The notes beneath the pieces are model-generated. The model made no database searches, was not told the origin of the DNA, and worked only from the letters and a program-made list of their open reading frames with translations. Shown one piece after another: positions 35,493 through 46,110 of a DNA stretch of 64,000 nucleotides. The position numbers were made by a program, and so were the translations under genes. The DNA is taken from assembly GCF_040905785.1 (NCBI RefSeq), contig NZ_JBBDQW010000016.1, forward strand, positions 62,001 to 126,000, written 5' to 3'. How positions within the stretch are numbered: position 1 is the first letter of the stretch; every line of letters begins with the position of its first letter. This DNA comes from Tistlia sp040905785 (GTDB lineage Bacteria; Pseudomonadota; Alphaproteobacteria; Kiloniellales; DSM-21159).

Positions 35493-36163
35493 CAGCCATC
35501 CTTGTCGGTCTTTTTTCGTATCGCCACCCACAGCAGCGGCAATCCCGTCACGAGCCCCAGTCCGAGCACCGCCCACGTCGCCCTGCCAAGGTCTCCGCTC
35601 GCGGCCTCACCGCCGACATGGGCGAGGAAGAAACTCGCCGGAACAATTCCCGCCAGCGTCGCTAGCGCGAAACGCCAGGCGTGCAGGCGGCTGAGCCCTG
35701 CCGCGTAGCTGATCATGTCGAAGGACACGAAGGGCATCAGGCGGCTTGCGAAGACCGTCGCCGTCAATGCGGTTTGCGAGCCGAGCAGCCCTGCATCGAA
35801 CCGGTCACCGAACACTCGCCGCAAGACATCATGCCCCAGAACCCGTGCCAGGCCGAACGCGATCAGCGCTCCAAGCTCGGCGCCGATCACGACCTGCACC
35901 GTCCCCCAGAAATGGCCGTAGGCCGCGCCGGCGGCGAGGGCGATGGGCGCGCTCGGGATCGGGCTGGCCACGACCGCGACGGTCATGAGCGTGACGATCA
36001 GAACCGGCCCCCAGAAGCCAGCGCGCGCCACCACCATCTCGAGGGCCTCGCTGTCCAGCAGACCGCGTGCCTCGGTGAACACCGAAGGTGCGAACAGCCA
36101 GACACCGAGCAGGGTCATCCCGAGGATCGCCAGCCCCGCGAGGATGCCGGCTCGCAGGCTCAC
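35492..36163 (-). CDS. TVP38/TMEM64 (DedA-like) membrane protein
   Basis: A 223-residue membrane protein of the SNARE-associated/VTT family: SPIPSAPIALAAGAAYG, GTVQVVIGAELGALIAFGLARVLG, FASRLMPFVSFDMISYAAGL. These proteins are related to DedA and lipid scramblases and affect membrane homeostasis or metal and proton tolerance; the exact role is unknown. It lies between DUF302 (1 base upstream) and the permease and probably shares one transcript. Confidence 0.85.
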   Translation of the reverse strand: MSLRAGILAGLAILGMTLLGVWLFAPSVFTEARGLLDSEALEMVVARAGFWGPVLIVTLMTVAVVASPIPSAPIALAAGAAYGHFWGTVQVVIGAELGALIAFGLARVLGHDVLRRVFGDRFDAGLLGSQTALTATVFASRLMPFVSFDMISYAAGLSRLHAWRFALATLAGIVPASFFLAHVGGEAASGDLGRATWAVLGLGLVTGLPLLWVAIRKKTDKDG

Positions 36164-36164
36164 T

Positions 36165-36551
36165 TCAGATCGCCTCGACGGCCTTCGCCAGAAGGTCGCG
36201 GACCTGGCCCGCCACGGCCGTCAGTTCGGCGTTGTCGATCGCCTGCATCGACGCGACCGGGTCGATGGCGCTGACCTCCACACCAGCCTCGACTTCGCGC
36301 AGAATCACGTTGCAGGGCAGCATCGCGCCCACCCGCGGCTCGATGCCGATGGCCTGGTGTGCCATGCCCGGATTGCAGGCGCCGAGAATGCGATAGGCCG
36401 GCATCTCGACATCGAGCTTCTTCTTCATCGTCGCCTTGACGTCGATCTCGGTCAGCACGCCGAAGCCTTCGGCCGCAAGCGCTTTGCGCGTTCGGGCATC
36501 GACGTCATCGATGCCCGCGCCGGCGATCGTTCGATTGATCGTGTAGGTCAT
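36165..36551 (-). CDS. DUF302 domain protein
   Basis: A 128-residue cytoplasmic protein with the DUF302 pattern: DVDARTRKALAAEGFGVLTEIDV, MKKKLDVEMPAYRILGACNPGMAHQAI and LPCNVILREVEAG. DUF302 proteins occur with thiol, sulfur or metal-stress genes and often have the conserved CNP motif seen here (ACNP). It is the first gene of the inserted operon, so the promoter should lie in 36552-36662. The function is unknown. Confidence 0.85.
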   Translation of the reverse strand: MTYTINRTIAGAGIDDVDARTRKALAAEGFGVLTEIDVKATMKKKLDVEMPAYRILGACNPGMAHQAIGIEPRVGAMLPCNVILREVEAGVEVSAIDPVASMQAIDNAELTAVAGQVRDLLAKAVEAI

Positions 36552-36780
36552 TGTCAGTTTCTCCCTTTCATTTGCTAATGTACGTGATCCGCGCTGCTAT
36601 GGCCAAAACCACGCGCGCAAGGATCAGCAGCCGAGGGCCAGCCAAAGCCCACTTCGAACGACGGGACCTGGCTCGGGGGCTACGCCCCGGTCGACTGGAG
36701 CGTGGCCTTGAGGCACGGCCACGACGCGCAGTTCGCGGAGCTGCCCTACGCGCTCTCGGCGGGCCTCGGCTCGATCTGGC

Positions 36781-37906
<1,126 letters not shown>

Positions 37907-37915
<9 letters not shown>

Positions 37916-37981
37916 CGGCTCGTTTGCCCCGGCCGCCTGGCGGCTCGTTCGCCCCGGCCGCCTAGCGGCTCGTTTGCCCCG
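37907..37981 (+). repeat. Three tandem 25-bp repeats at the dusA 3' end
   Basis: The 25-base unit starting GCCGCCTAGCGGCTCG occurs three times in a row; copy 2 has two changes. Copy 1 contains the dusA stop codon. Each unit holds the palindrome GCCGCctaGCGGC, so the array may also act as a weak transcription end. Confidence 0.85.
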
Positions 37982-38044
37982 CCTGCCGTTTCGGTCTATC
38001 CCTCCGGCAGCCCCCTATCGACTCCGAGCGAAGGTCCTGCCGCC

Positions 38045-38713
38045 GTGATCATCCGCATCCCCGACCTGCTGCAGCGCCACGAGGCCGAGGTGCTGCGCGG
38101 CCTGCTGCTCAAGGGCGCTTTCGAGGACGGCCGCGCGACGGCCTCGGGCCAGGCCGCCCTGATCAAGAACAACCTGCAGCTGGCGCGCGGCAGCGAGGCG
38201 CGCAAGCAGGCCGACCAGATCGTCCGCGAGGCCGTCGCCCGCTCGCAGAGGCTGCGCGACAAGACCCTGGTCAAGCTGGTCGCGCCGCCGACCTACAACC
38301 GCTACGACGTCGGCATGGAATACGGCGACCACGTCGACGCGCCCTCGATGAACGAGGGCCGCTTCCGCGCCGACCTCTCGATGACGATCTTCCTGACCGA
38401 CCCGGCCGACTACGACGGCGGCGAGCTGGTGATGAGCCAGGGCGACGCCGAGATGCGCATCAAGTACGGCGTCGGCGAGGCGGTGATCTACCCGACCACG
38501 GTGCGCCACCACGTCGCGCCGGTGACCCGCGGCTCGCGCCTCGCCGCCGTGACCTGGCTGCAGAGCTTCATCGGCGATCCGCTGCAGCGCCAGATCCTGG
38601 TCGATCTCTCCGACGCCAAGAACGCGCTGGAGGAGCGCCAGCCGGACGCGCCGGAGCTGACCACCCTCAAGAACGCCCTGTTCAACCTGCTGCGGGTCTG
38701 GTGGCAGCCCTGA
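38045..38713 (+). CDS. Fe(II)/2-oxoglutarate dioxygenase, PKHD type (PiuC-like)
   Basis: A 222-residue protein of the PKHD hydroxylase family: QAALIKNNLQLARGSEA, YGDHVDAPSM with the HxD iron pair, LSMTIFLTDPADYDGGEL and YPTTVRHHVAPVTRGSRLAAV with the distal His and the Arg for 2-oxoglutarate. The family includes PiuC, co-regulated with iron-siderophore uptake. No TonB receptor is beside it here. The start is GTG 38045. The substrate is unknown. Confidence 0.9.
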   Translation: MIIRIPDLLQRHEAEVLRGLLLKGAFEDGRATASGQAALIKNNLQLARGSEARKQADQIVREAVARSQRLRDKTLVKLVAPPTYNRYDVGMEYGDHVDAPSMNEGRFRADLSMTIFLTDPADYDGGELVMSQGDAEMRIKYGVGEAVIYPTTVRHHVAPVTRGSRLAAVTWLQSFIGDPLQRQILVDLSDAKNALEERQPDAPELTTLKNALFNLLRVWWQP

Positions 38714-38753
38714 GCCGGCGCCGCTCGGCGGGCGTGCGCGCCTCGGAGCCGCC

Positions 38754-41009
38754 TCAGCGGTACCTGCGCTTCTCCGCCTCGGCGAACAGCGGGTCCAGGG
38801 CGTCGGCGATGCCGGCCAGGACGCCGGCCTGGGCCTCGGCGGCGGCCAGGCCCCGCTCGGCCTGGGCGGCGCGTCGGCTCGGGTCGGCGAGCAGCCCGCC
38901 GATCGCCGCCGCCAGGCCGTCGGTGTTCTCGACCAGCAGGATCGCACCCGCCGCCTCCAGGCGCTCGACGGTCTCCTGGAAGTTCTCGACCTGCCGGCCG
39001 GTGACGAGGGCGCAGCCGAGCTTGGCCGCCTCGAGCGGATTCTGGCCGCCGTGCGGCACCAGCGAGCCGCCGACGAAGGCGAGCCGCGACAGCCGGTACC
39101 ACAGCCCGAGCTCACCCATTGTATCGGCCAGGTAGACGTCGGTGGTCTCCTCGATGGCCTCGCCGCGGCTGCGCTGTGCGACGCTCCGGCCGCGCTGCTC
39201 GATCACGCGCCGCACCGCCGCGCCGCGCCGGGCGTGGCGCGGCGCCAGGATCGTCAGCAGATCGACCTGCCCGACCGAGATCACCCGGTGCGCGTCGGCG
39301 ACCATGGCCTCCTCGCCCGGATGGGTCGAGGCGGCCAGCCACAGCGTGCGTCCCACCGTCTCCTGGCGCAGCCGGCGCAGCTCGTCCTGGTCGGCCGGCA
39401 GCGGCGCCGCACAGTCCTTCAGGTTGCCGAAGAAGGTGGCCGCCGCGCCGAGGGCGGTCAGGCGCTCGGCGTCGACGCGGCTCTGGGCGGCGACCAGGCG
39501 GAAGCAGCCGAGCAGGTCGCGGGCGATCGGCCCGAGGGCGCGCCAGAGCTTGAAGGAGCGCGGCGACATCCTGGCGTTGACCAGCGCCAATGGCACGCCC
39601 CGCCGGCGCGCCCGGCGCAGCAGGGTCGGCCAGAGCTCGGACTCGACGACCAGGCCGAGGTCCGGGCGCCAGCTGCGGAAGAAGCCCTCGACGGCCCGCG
39701 GCTCGTCGATCGGCAGGAAGCGGTGGAAGGCCGCCGCCGGCAGGCGCTCGGCGGCGAGCCGGGCCGAGGTCACGGTGCCGGTGGTCACCAGCAGGCGCCA
39801 GTGCGGGTGGCGCCGAGCGATCTCATCGATCAGCGGCAGCACCGAAGCCAGCTCGCCGTTGCTGGCGGCGTGCAGCCAGTAGAGCAGGCCCTCGGGACGC
39901 ACCTCGCCCTCGTCGCCCAGGCGCTCGGCGAGGCGCTTCGGGTCCTCGCGGCCGCGCCCGGCGCGGCGCGCCAGGTAGGCGCGCAAGCCCGGGCGGATCA
40001 GCGCCAGCCCGACGCCGAGGCCGCCGTACAGCGCCTCAAGCCAGAGCGGCCCCTGGACCGGCGAGGGTGCCGGACGGCCCAGGCTGCGCCGCAGCGCCTC
40101 CGGCGTCTCGACCGGGGCGACCCAGCCCAGCCCCTCGCGCAGGCTGCGGTCGTCGGCGACGAGGTTCCCGGTCAGGCTCTCGAGCGCGCGGCCTCGCCCG
40201 GCGAGGCGGCCGGCCCGCCGCAGCAGGGCCACCGGCACCGCCGGCAGGCGCGCCGGCCGGCCGAGCGCCTCGCCGATCGCGCGGCAGAAGGCCGGGGTCG
40301 AGAGCGGCTCGGGATCCTGGGGCTCGTGCAGGCCCTCGATCGGCAGCGGCTGGCGGAGCAGCAGCACGACCAGGTCGGCCAGGTTGTCGATCCACAGGAA
40401 GGAGCGGCGGTTTTCGATGGCGCCGAAGGGCAGCGGCCGGCCGCGCTCTATGGCGCGCACCAGGCGGGCGAAGTTGGCGCCGGCGCCGGCCCCGTAGATC
40501 AGCGGCGGCCGCAGGATCGCCAGCTGCATCGCGGAGCCGCCGGCGATGGCGCCCAGGGCCGCCTCGGCCTCGCGCTTGGTCGCGGCGTAGGGATCCTCCG
40601 GCTCGCGGTCCGGACTCGGGAGTCGCGCCAGGAGCGAGCTCAGGTAGACGAAGCGATGGACGCCCGCCGCCAGGGCCTGCCGCGCCAGGGCGGCGCTGCC
40701 CTCGACGTTGACCCGGCGCGCCGCGGCGAGAGCGGCCGGCGTGCGGCTGGAGACGTGGGCGAGGTTGGCGCAGTGGACGACCAGGCCGACACCCTCCAGG
40801 GCCGCCGACCAGTCGGTGTCCGGCCCGATCTCGCCGACCACGACCGGCTCGACGCCCTCCGGCAGGGGGCGCCCTGCCTTGCGCAGGGAGCCGTGCACGG
40901 CGAAGCCGGCCTCGAGCAGGCAGGCCGAGAGCCGGCGACCGACGAAACCGGAGGCACCGGTGACCAGGACCCGCGCCTGGGCCGGGCTATCGTTCGATTG
41001 AGCGCTCAC
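38754..41009 (-). CDS. Fusion of an SDR nucleotide-sugar epimerase/dehydratase and Kdo transferase (WaaA)
   Basis: One open frame of 751 residues. Residues about 1-320 form an extended SDR: VLVTGASGFVGRRLSA binds NAD(P), DPYAATKREAEAAL holds the YxxxK pair, and LRPPLIYGAGAGANF follows. Residues about 330-751 are a full 3-deoxy-D-manno-octulosonic acid transferase: LLYWLHAASNGELAS, VTTGTVTSARLAAERLP, VVESELWPTLLRRA, VNARMSPRSF, ASTHPGEE and FVGGSLVPHGGQNPLEAA. WaaA adds Kdo to lipid A on the inner membrane. Its usual N-terminal anchor helix appears in the linker (YGGLGVGLALIRPGL). No ATG, GTG or TTG is seen at the junction to start WaaA alone. The start is GTG 41009; TTG 41045 is an alternative. 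Confidence 0.85.
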   Translation of the reverse strand: MSAQSNDSPAQARVLVTGASGFVGRRLSACLLEAGFAVHGSLRKAGRPLPEGVEPVVVGEIGPDTDWSAALEGVGLVVHCANLAHVSSRTPAALAAARRVNVEGSAALARQALAAGVHRFVYLSSLLARLPSPDREPEDPYAATKREAEAALGAIAGGSAMQLAILRPPLIYGAGAGANFARLVRAIERGRPLPFGAIENRRSFLWIDNLADLVVLLLRQPLPIEGLHEPQDPEPLSTPAFCRAIGEALGRPARLPAVPVALLRRAGRLAGRGRALESLTGNLVADDRSLREGLGWVAPVETPEALRRSLGRPAPSPVQGPLWLEALYGGLGVGLALIRPGLRAYLARRAGRGREDPKRLAERLGDEGEVRPEGLLYWLHAASNGELASVLPLIDEIARRHPHWRLLVTTGTVTSARLAAERLPAAAFHRFLPIDEPRAVEGFFRSWRPDLGLVVESELWPTLLRRARRRGVPLALVNARMSPRSFKLWRALGPIARDLLGCFRLVAAQSRVDAERLTALGAAATFFGNLKDCAAPLPADQDELRRLRQETVGRTLWLAASTHPGEEAMVADAHRVISVGQVDLLTILAPRHARRGAAVRRVIEQRGRSVAQRSRGEAIEETTDVYLADTMGELGLWYRLSRLAFVGGSLVPHGGQNPLEAAKLGCALVTGRQVENFQETVERLEAAGAILLVENTDGLAAAIGGLLADPSRRAAQAERGLAAAEAQAGVLAGIADALDPLFAEAEKRRYR

Positions 41010-41064
41010 CGGTGCTGCTATAGCGCAGCCCGGCGGGCCGCCCAAGCCGGCTCGGCCAGGCGGT

Positions 41065-41790
41065 TCAGATCGCGCGCTGGTTCAGCCGCGACGAAAGCGC
41101 CGCCGCGCTCTCGCGGCGCTCGCTGTAGCGCTCGACGAGGTAGGGCGAGACGTCGCGGGTCAGCAGCGTGAACTTGACCAGCTCCTCCATGACGTCGACC
41201 ACGCGGTCGTAGAGCGGGGAGGGCTTCATGCGGCCGGCTTCGTCGAACTCCTGGTAGGCCTTGGGCACCGAGGACTGGTTGGGGATCGTCACCATGCGCA
41301 TCCAGCGTCCGAGCACGCGCAGCTGGTTGACCGCGTTGAAGGACTGCGAGCCCCCGCTGACCTGCATCACCGCCAGCGTCTTGCCCTGGGTCGGGCGGCG
41401 CGCCCCGAGGGCGAGCGGGATCCAGTCGATCTGCGCCTTCAGGACCGCACTCATGGCGCCGTGGCGCTCGGGCGAGCACCAGACCATGCCCTCGGACCAG
41501 GCGGCCAGGTCGCGCAGCTCGGCGACCTTGGGATGCTCGACCGGAGCGCCGTCGGGCAGCGGCAGCCCCTCGGGCCGGTAGAGACGGGCCTCGGCGCCGA
41601 GATGGCCGAGCAGGCGCTGGGCCTCCTGGGCCAGCAGGCGGCTGTAGGAGCGTTCGCGCAGGGAGCCGTAGAGCAGCAGGATCCGCGGCGGATGCGTGGC
41701 CGGCCTCGCGGCGCGCAGGCGCTGCGGGTCCGGGACGGAGAGCAGGGCGGCATCGACGTTGGGCAGGTCGGAAGAGAGCGAATCGGACAT
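41065..41790 (-). CDS. arsH: Arsenical resistance flavoprotein ArsH
   Basis: A 241-residue NADPH-FMN reductase with ArsH motifs: ILLLYGSLRERSYSRLLAQE, WCSPERHGAMSAVLKAQIDWIP and LAVMQVSGGSQSFNAVNQLR. ArsH oxidises trivalent organoarsenicals and can reduce metals. It is the last gene of the operon arsR-arsC-acr3-arsH and lies 6 bases after acr3. Confidence 0.93.
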   Translation of the reverse strand: MSDSLSSDLPNVDAALLSVPDPQRLRAARPATHPPRILLLYGSLRERSYSRLLAQEAQRLLGHLGAEARLYRPEGLPLPDGAPVEHPKVAELRDLAAWSEGMVWCSPERHGAMSAVLKAQIDWIPLALGARRPTQGKTLAVMQVSGGSQSFNAVNQLRVLGRWMRMVTIPNQSSVPKAYQEFDEAGRMKPSPLYDRVVDVMEELVKFTLLTRDVSPYLVERYSERRESAAALSSRLNQRAI

Positions 41791-41796
41791 GGAACC

Positions 41797-42879
<1,083 letters not shown>

Positions 42880-42916
42880 CTCGACTCCCGTTTCACAGAA
42901 AGGGTGAAGGGCTGCC

Positions 42917-43429
42917 TCAGGCGGTGTCGGGCAGAGCCCGCCCGATCTCGTCGAGGCGCCGCTGAAGGCTGAGCCGGTCGAGCGAGCGCATCGGCAGGCT
43001 GGTGAAGATGGAGATGCGGTTGTAGAGCATGCGGTAGGCCTCGGCGAAGGCGAGGCGCCGCTCCGTTTCGCTGCCCTCGGCGGCGGCCGGATCGGGGATC
43101 CCCCAGTGCGCCGTCATCGGCTGGCCCGGCCAGATGGGGCAGGTCTCGGCCGCGGCGCTGTCGCAGACGGTGAAGACGAAGTCGAGCACCGGCGCGTCGG
43201 GCGCGGCGAACTCCTCCCAGCTCTTCGAGCGGGCGAGACTGGCGTCGTGGTTCAGCTTCGTCAGCAGGTCGAGCGTGTAGGGATGAGGCACGCCCTTGGG
43301 CTGCGAGCCGGCGGAAAAGGCGCGGAAGCGCCCCTCGCCCAGCCGGTTCAAGATAGCCTCGGCCAGCAGCGAGCGCGCCGAGTTGCCGGTGCAGAGGAAC
43401 AGGACGTTGAAGACCTTGCCGTCGGTCAT
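42917..43429 (-). CDS. arsC: Arsenate reductase (low-molecular-weight phosphatase type)
   Basis: A 170-residue protein with the P-loop VLFLCTGNSARSLLAEA and the downstream redox cysteines in FTVCDSAAAETCPIWPG. It reduces arsenate to arsenite for Acr3, using thioredoxin- or glutaredoxin-type electrons. The C-terminal stretch (about 130-170) is longer than in the Gram-positive enzymes. It is second in the ars operon. Confidence 0.92.
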   Translation of the reverse strand: MTDGKVFNVLFLCTGNSARSLLAEAILNRLGEGRFRAFSAGSQPKGVPHPYTLDLLTKLNHDASLARSKSWEEFAAPDAPVLDFVFTVCDSAAAETCPIWPGQPMTAHWGIPDPAAAEGSETERRLAFAEAYRMLYNRISIFTSLPMRSLDRLSLQRRLDEIGRALPDTA

Positions 43430-43469
43430 GGCGCTTCTCCCGAGGGTCGAGACGTTTGAAGGGGCCGCT

Positions 43470-43802
43470 TCAGCAGGCGCAGGCCAGCTCGTCGAGCAGG
43501 GCGCGACAGCGCTCCGGACGGCTGCCGCAGCAGTCCTCCATCAGGAAGCCAATCAGCCCGCGCATGCCCTCGAGCTCCGCGCGGTAGCGCACCGAGCGGC
43601 CCTCGCGAGCGCCGCGCACCAAGCCGGCGCGCTCCAGCACCGCCAGATTCGTCGAGAGGGTGTTCTGGCGCACGCCGAGCCGCTCGGCGATCTCGCCGGC
43701 GCAGAGACCCTCCGGGGCGTTCTGCATCAGCAGCCGGAAGGCCTCGAGCCGGGTTTCCTGCGCCAGGGCGCCGAGCGCCAGGAGCGACTGTTTCGTATCC
43801 AT
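43470..43802 (-). CDS. arsR: ArsR family repressor with C-terminal cysteine cluster
   Basis: A 110-residue winged-helix repressor: ETRLEAFRLLMQNAPEGLCAGEIAE, VRQNTLSTNLAVLERAGLVRG and the wing EGRSVRYRAELEG. The arsenic-binding cysteines are near the C-terminus (EDCCGSRPERC, ELACAC), as in the Acidithiobacillus-type ArsR, not in the recognition helix as in plasmid R773. The start ATG 43802 has no ribosome site, and a palindrome sits 4 bases upstream, so the mRNA may be leaderless. Confidence 0.9.
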   Translation of the reverse strand: MDTKQSLLALGALAQETRLEAFRLLMQNAPEGLCAGEIAERLGVRQNTLSTNLAVLERAGLVRGAREGRSVRYRAELEGMRGLIGFLMEDCCGSRPERCRALLDELACAC

Positions 43803-43805
43803 ATA

Positions 43806-43819
43806 TCGAGCATTCTCGA
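43806..43819. promoter_or_regulatory. ArsR operator candidate
   Basis: TCGA-GCATTC-TCGA lies directly upstream of the arsR start, within TCGAGAATGCTCGATAT on the coding strand. The symmetry and position at the start codon suggest autoregulation of the ars operon. The PAP2 gene starts about 95 bases away on the other strand and could share it. Confidence 0.55.
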
Positions 43820-43914
43820 ATTATCGGAAGGAGTCAAGGACGCGCCGACGCCCCCCTTTGGCAGGCAGGCTCGCCGGGAGTAGGCTCTCGCCACAAAAGT
43901 AGGAACCGACAGGC

Positions 43915-44598
43915 ATGAAGCTGCCCTTCCGGAATTTTCTGGAGCCGCGCATCCTCGGCGCGATCGCCGCGGTTTCCGCGGTGCTGCTCTTCGCCGAGCT
44001 GGCGGAGGAGGTTGCCGAGGGCGAGACGCGATCGGTCGACAAAGCGATCCTGCTGGCTTTCCGCGAGCCGGGCGATGTCGGCGACCCGCTCGGTCCGCGC
44101 TGGCTCGAGGAGTTCGCCCGCGACGTGACCGCGCTCGGCAGCATCGGCATCGTCACCCTGCTCACCCTGGCGATCATCGGCTTCCTGCTGCTGGCGCGCC
44201 ACCCCCGCAGCGCCCTCTTCGTCGCCGCGGCCACCGCCAGCGGCATGCTGGCCTCCCACTTGCTGAAGCTGGTCTTTGAGCGCGAGCGACCGGATCTGGT
44301 GCCGCACGCCGCCTACGTCGCCACCACCAGCTTTCCGAGCGGCCACGCCATGCTCTCCGCGGTCGTCTACCTGACCCTGGGCGCGCTGCTCGCGCGGATG
44401 GTGCGCGACCGCCGCCTCAAGGCCTACGTGCTGCTGTCCGCCGCCTTCCTGGCCTGCGCGATCGGCGTCACCCGCGTGTACCTGGGCGTCCACTGGCCGA
44501 GCGACGTGCTCGCCGGCTGGGCCGCCGGCGCCTTCTGGGCGCTGCTCTGCTGGGGCGTCGCCGAGGCCCTGCGGCGCAGCGGACGGACCTCGACCTAG
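43915..44598 (+). CDS. PAP2 superfamily phosphatase
   Basis: A 227-residue membrane protein with the three phosphatase motifs: KLVFERERPDL, SFPSGHAMLSAV and RVYLGVHWPSDVLAGWAAG, the last with the catalytic histidine. About six transmembrane helices are expected. PAP2 enzymes dephosphorylate phosphatidate, phosphatidylglycerol phosphate or undecaprenyl pyrophosphate at the outer face of the membrane. The specific lipid cannot be assigned. It is divergent from the ars operon. Confidence 0.9.
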   Translation: MKLPFRNFLEPRILGAIAAVSAVLLFAELAEEVAEGETRSVDKAILLAFREPGDVGDPLGPRWLEEFARDVTALGSIGIVTLLTLAIIGFLLLARHPRSALFVAAATASGMLASHLLKLVFERERPDLVPHAAYVATTSFPSGHAMLSAVVYLTLGALLARMVRDRRLKAYVLLSAAFLACAIGVTRVYLGVHWPSDVLAGWAAGAFWALLCWGVAEALRRSGRTST

Positions 44599-44652
44599 CC
44601 TGGATGTCTCATACTGGAAGGGGTCGCTAGTGGATCGCCGAGGACCGGGGCG

Positions 44653-45261
44653 GTGCTGACGGTCGAGGGGCTGCGCACGGCCAACCTCGGGCCCCTGGAC
44701 TTCGTCCTGGGCGACCGCGAGATCCTGGCGCTGCGCGGGCCCTCGGGCGCCGGCAAGTCCCTGCTGTTGCGCGCCCTCGTCGACCTTGACCCCGGCGAGG
44801 GCCGCGTCCTCCTCGACGGCACCGAGCGCGGCGCCCTGCCCGCCCCCGACTGGCGCCGACGCCTCGCCTACTTGCCGGCGGAAAGCGGCTGGTGGACCGA
44901 CCGGGTGGCCGACCATTTCGCCCGGCCGGACGAGGCCGCCCCCCTGGTCGAAGCGCTCGGCCTGCCGGCCGACAGCCTGCAGTGGGATGTTGCCCGCCTC
45001 TCGACCGGCGAGAAGCAGCGCCTGGCGCTGGTTCGTGCCCTGGAGCAGGCCCCGCGCGTGCTGCTGCTCGACGAGCCGACCTCGGCGCTCGATCCCGAGG
45101 CGGCAGGTGCGGTCGAGGCGCTGATCCGGCGCCAGCGCGACGCGGGGCGCTCGATCCTTCTGGTCACCCACGACCGCGAGCAGGCTGCGCGCCTCGCCGA
45201 CCGCACGCTCGTCGTCGAGAAAGGGCGGCTGGTGACGCCGGCGGCGGAGGCCGGGCCATGA
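44653..45261 (+). CDS. fetA: FetA-like ABC transporter ATP-binding protein
   Basis: A 202-residue ABC ATPase with Walker A GPSGAGKSLL, signature LSTGEKQRLALVRAL, Walker B VLLLDEPTSALDP and the H-loop LLVTHDREQA. It is short, like FetA (YbbL), the ATPase of an iron exporter that protects against oxidative stress in E. coli. It overlaps its permease gene by four bases. The start is GTG 44653. Confidence 0.85.
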   Translation: MLTVEGLRTANLGPLDFVLGDREILALRGPSGAGKSLLLRALVDLDPGEGRVLLDGTERGALPAPDWRRRLAYLPAESGWWTDRVADHFARPDEAAPLVEALGLPADSLQWDVARLSTGEKQRLALVRALEQAPRVLLLDEPTSALDPEAAGAVEALIRRQRDAGRSILLVTHDREQAARLADRTLVVEKGRLVTPAAEAGP

Positions 45262-46073
45262 CCGCCGACTACCTCAGCCTCTCCTACTGGGACGTCGCCC
45301 TCGCCGCGCTGTTCCTGCTGCTCAACGCCGGCCTGTCGATCAGGCTGCGCCTGGGGTTGGCCCAACAGATCGGCGTCGCCGCCGGGCGCATGGTCGTGCA
45401 GCTGCTGCTGGTCGGGCTGGTGCTGAAGGCGATCTTCGCCGCCGGCTCGCCCTGGCTGACCGCCGGCGTCGCGCTGCTGATGGTCGGCTTCGCGGCGCGC
45501 GAGGTCTGGGCGCGCCAGGAGCGCAGGCTGGCCGGCCCCTGGGGCTGGGGACTGGGCGGCGGCGCCATCGCCTTCGCCGGCAGCCTGGTCATCGTCGTCG
45601 GCCTCGCCGCGCTGATCCGGCCCGAGCCCTGGTGGTCGCCGCGCTTCGCCCTGCCGCTGTTCGGCATGATCCTGGGCAACGCCCTGACCGGCGTCAGCCT
45701 GGCCCTCGACAGCCTCTCGACCACGCTCGACCGGGAGCGCCGCTCGGTCGAGGCGCAGCTGTTGCTGGGCGCGACCCGCTGGCAGGCGGTCCGGCCGGTG
45801 ACCCGGCGCGCCCTGCGCAGCGGCATGATGCCGATCATCAACGCCATGGCGGCGACCGGCGTGGTCGCCCTGCCCGGCATGATGACCGGCCAGATCGTCT
45901 CGGGCGTCGATCCGACCGAGGCGGTCAAATACCAGCTGCTGATCATGTTCCTGATCGCCGGCGCGACCGCCTGCGGCGTGCTGCTCGCCGTGCTCGGCGG
46001 CGTCCGCCGCCTGACCGACCGGCGCCACCGCCTGCGCCTCGACCGGCTGCGCCCGCCGAAGCGGGAATCCTGA
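45258..46073 (+). CDS. fetB: FetB-like ABC transporter permease (UPF0014)
   Basis: A 271-residue membrane protein of the UPF0014/YbbM family: RLGLAQQIGVAAGRMVVQLLLVG, FGMILGNALTGVSLALDSL, ATRWQAVRPVTRRALRSGMMPIIN and ALPGMMTGQIVSGVDP. It pairs with FetA as an iron exporter. Start ATG 45258 overlaps the fetA stop. Together with the ars genes and the CDF exporter downstream it makes a metal-efflux stretch. Confidence 0.9.
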   Translation: MTADYLSLSYWDVALAALFLLLNAGLSIRLRLGLAQQIGVAAGRMVVQLLLVGLVLKAIFAAGSPWLTAGVALLMVGFAAREVWARQERRLAGPWGWGLGGGAIAFAGSLVIVVGLAALIRPEPWWSPRFALPLFGMILGNALTGVSLALDSLSTTLDRERRSVEAQLLLGATRWQAVRPVTRRALRSGMMPIINAMAATGVVALPGMMTGQIVSGVDPTEAVKYQLLIMFLIAGATACGVLLAVLGGVRRLTDRRHRLRLDRLRPPKRES

Positions 46074-46110
46074 GCCGGCGGAGCTGTTGGCGTTGGAGCG
46101 CGGTGGGGCT

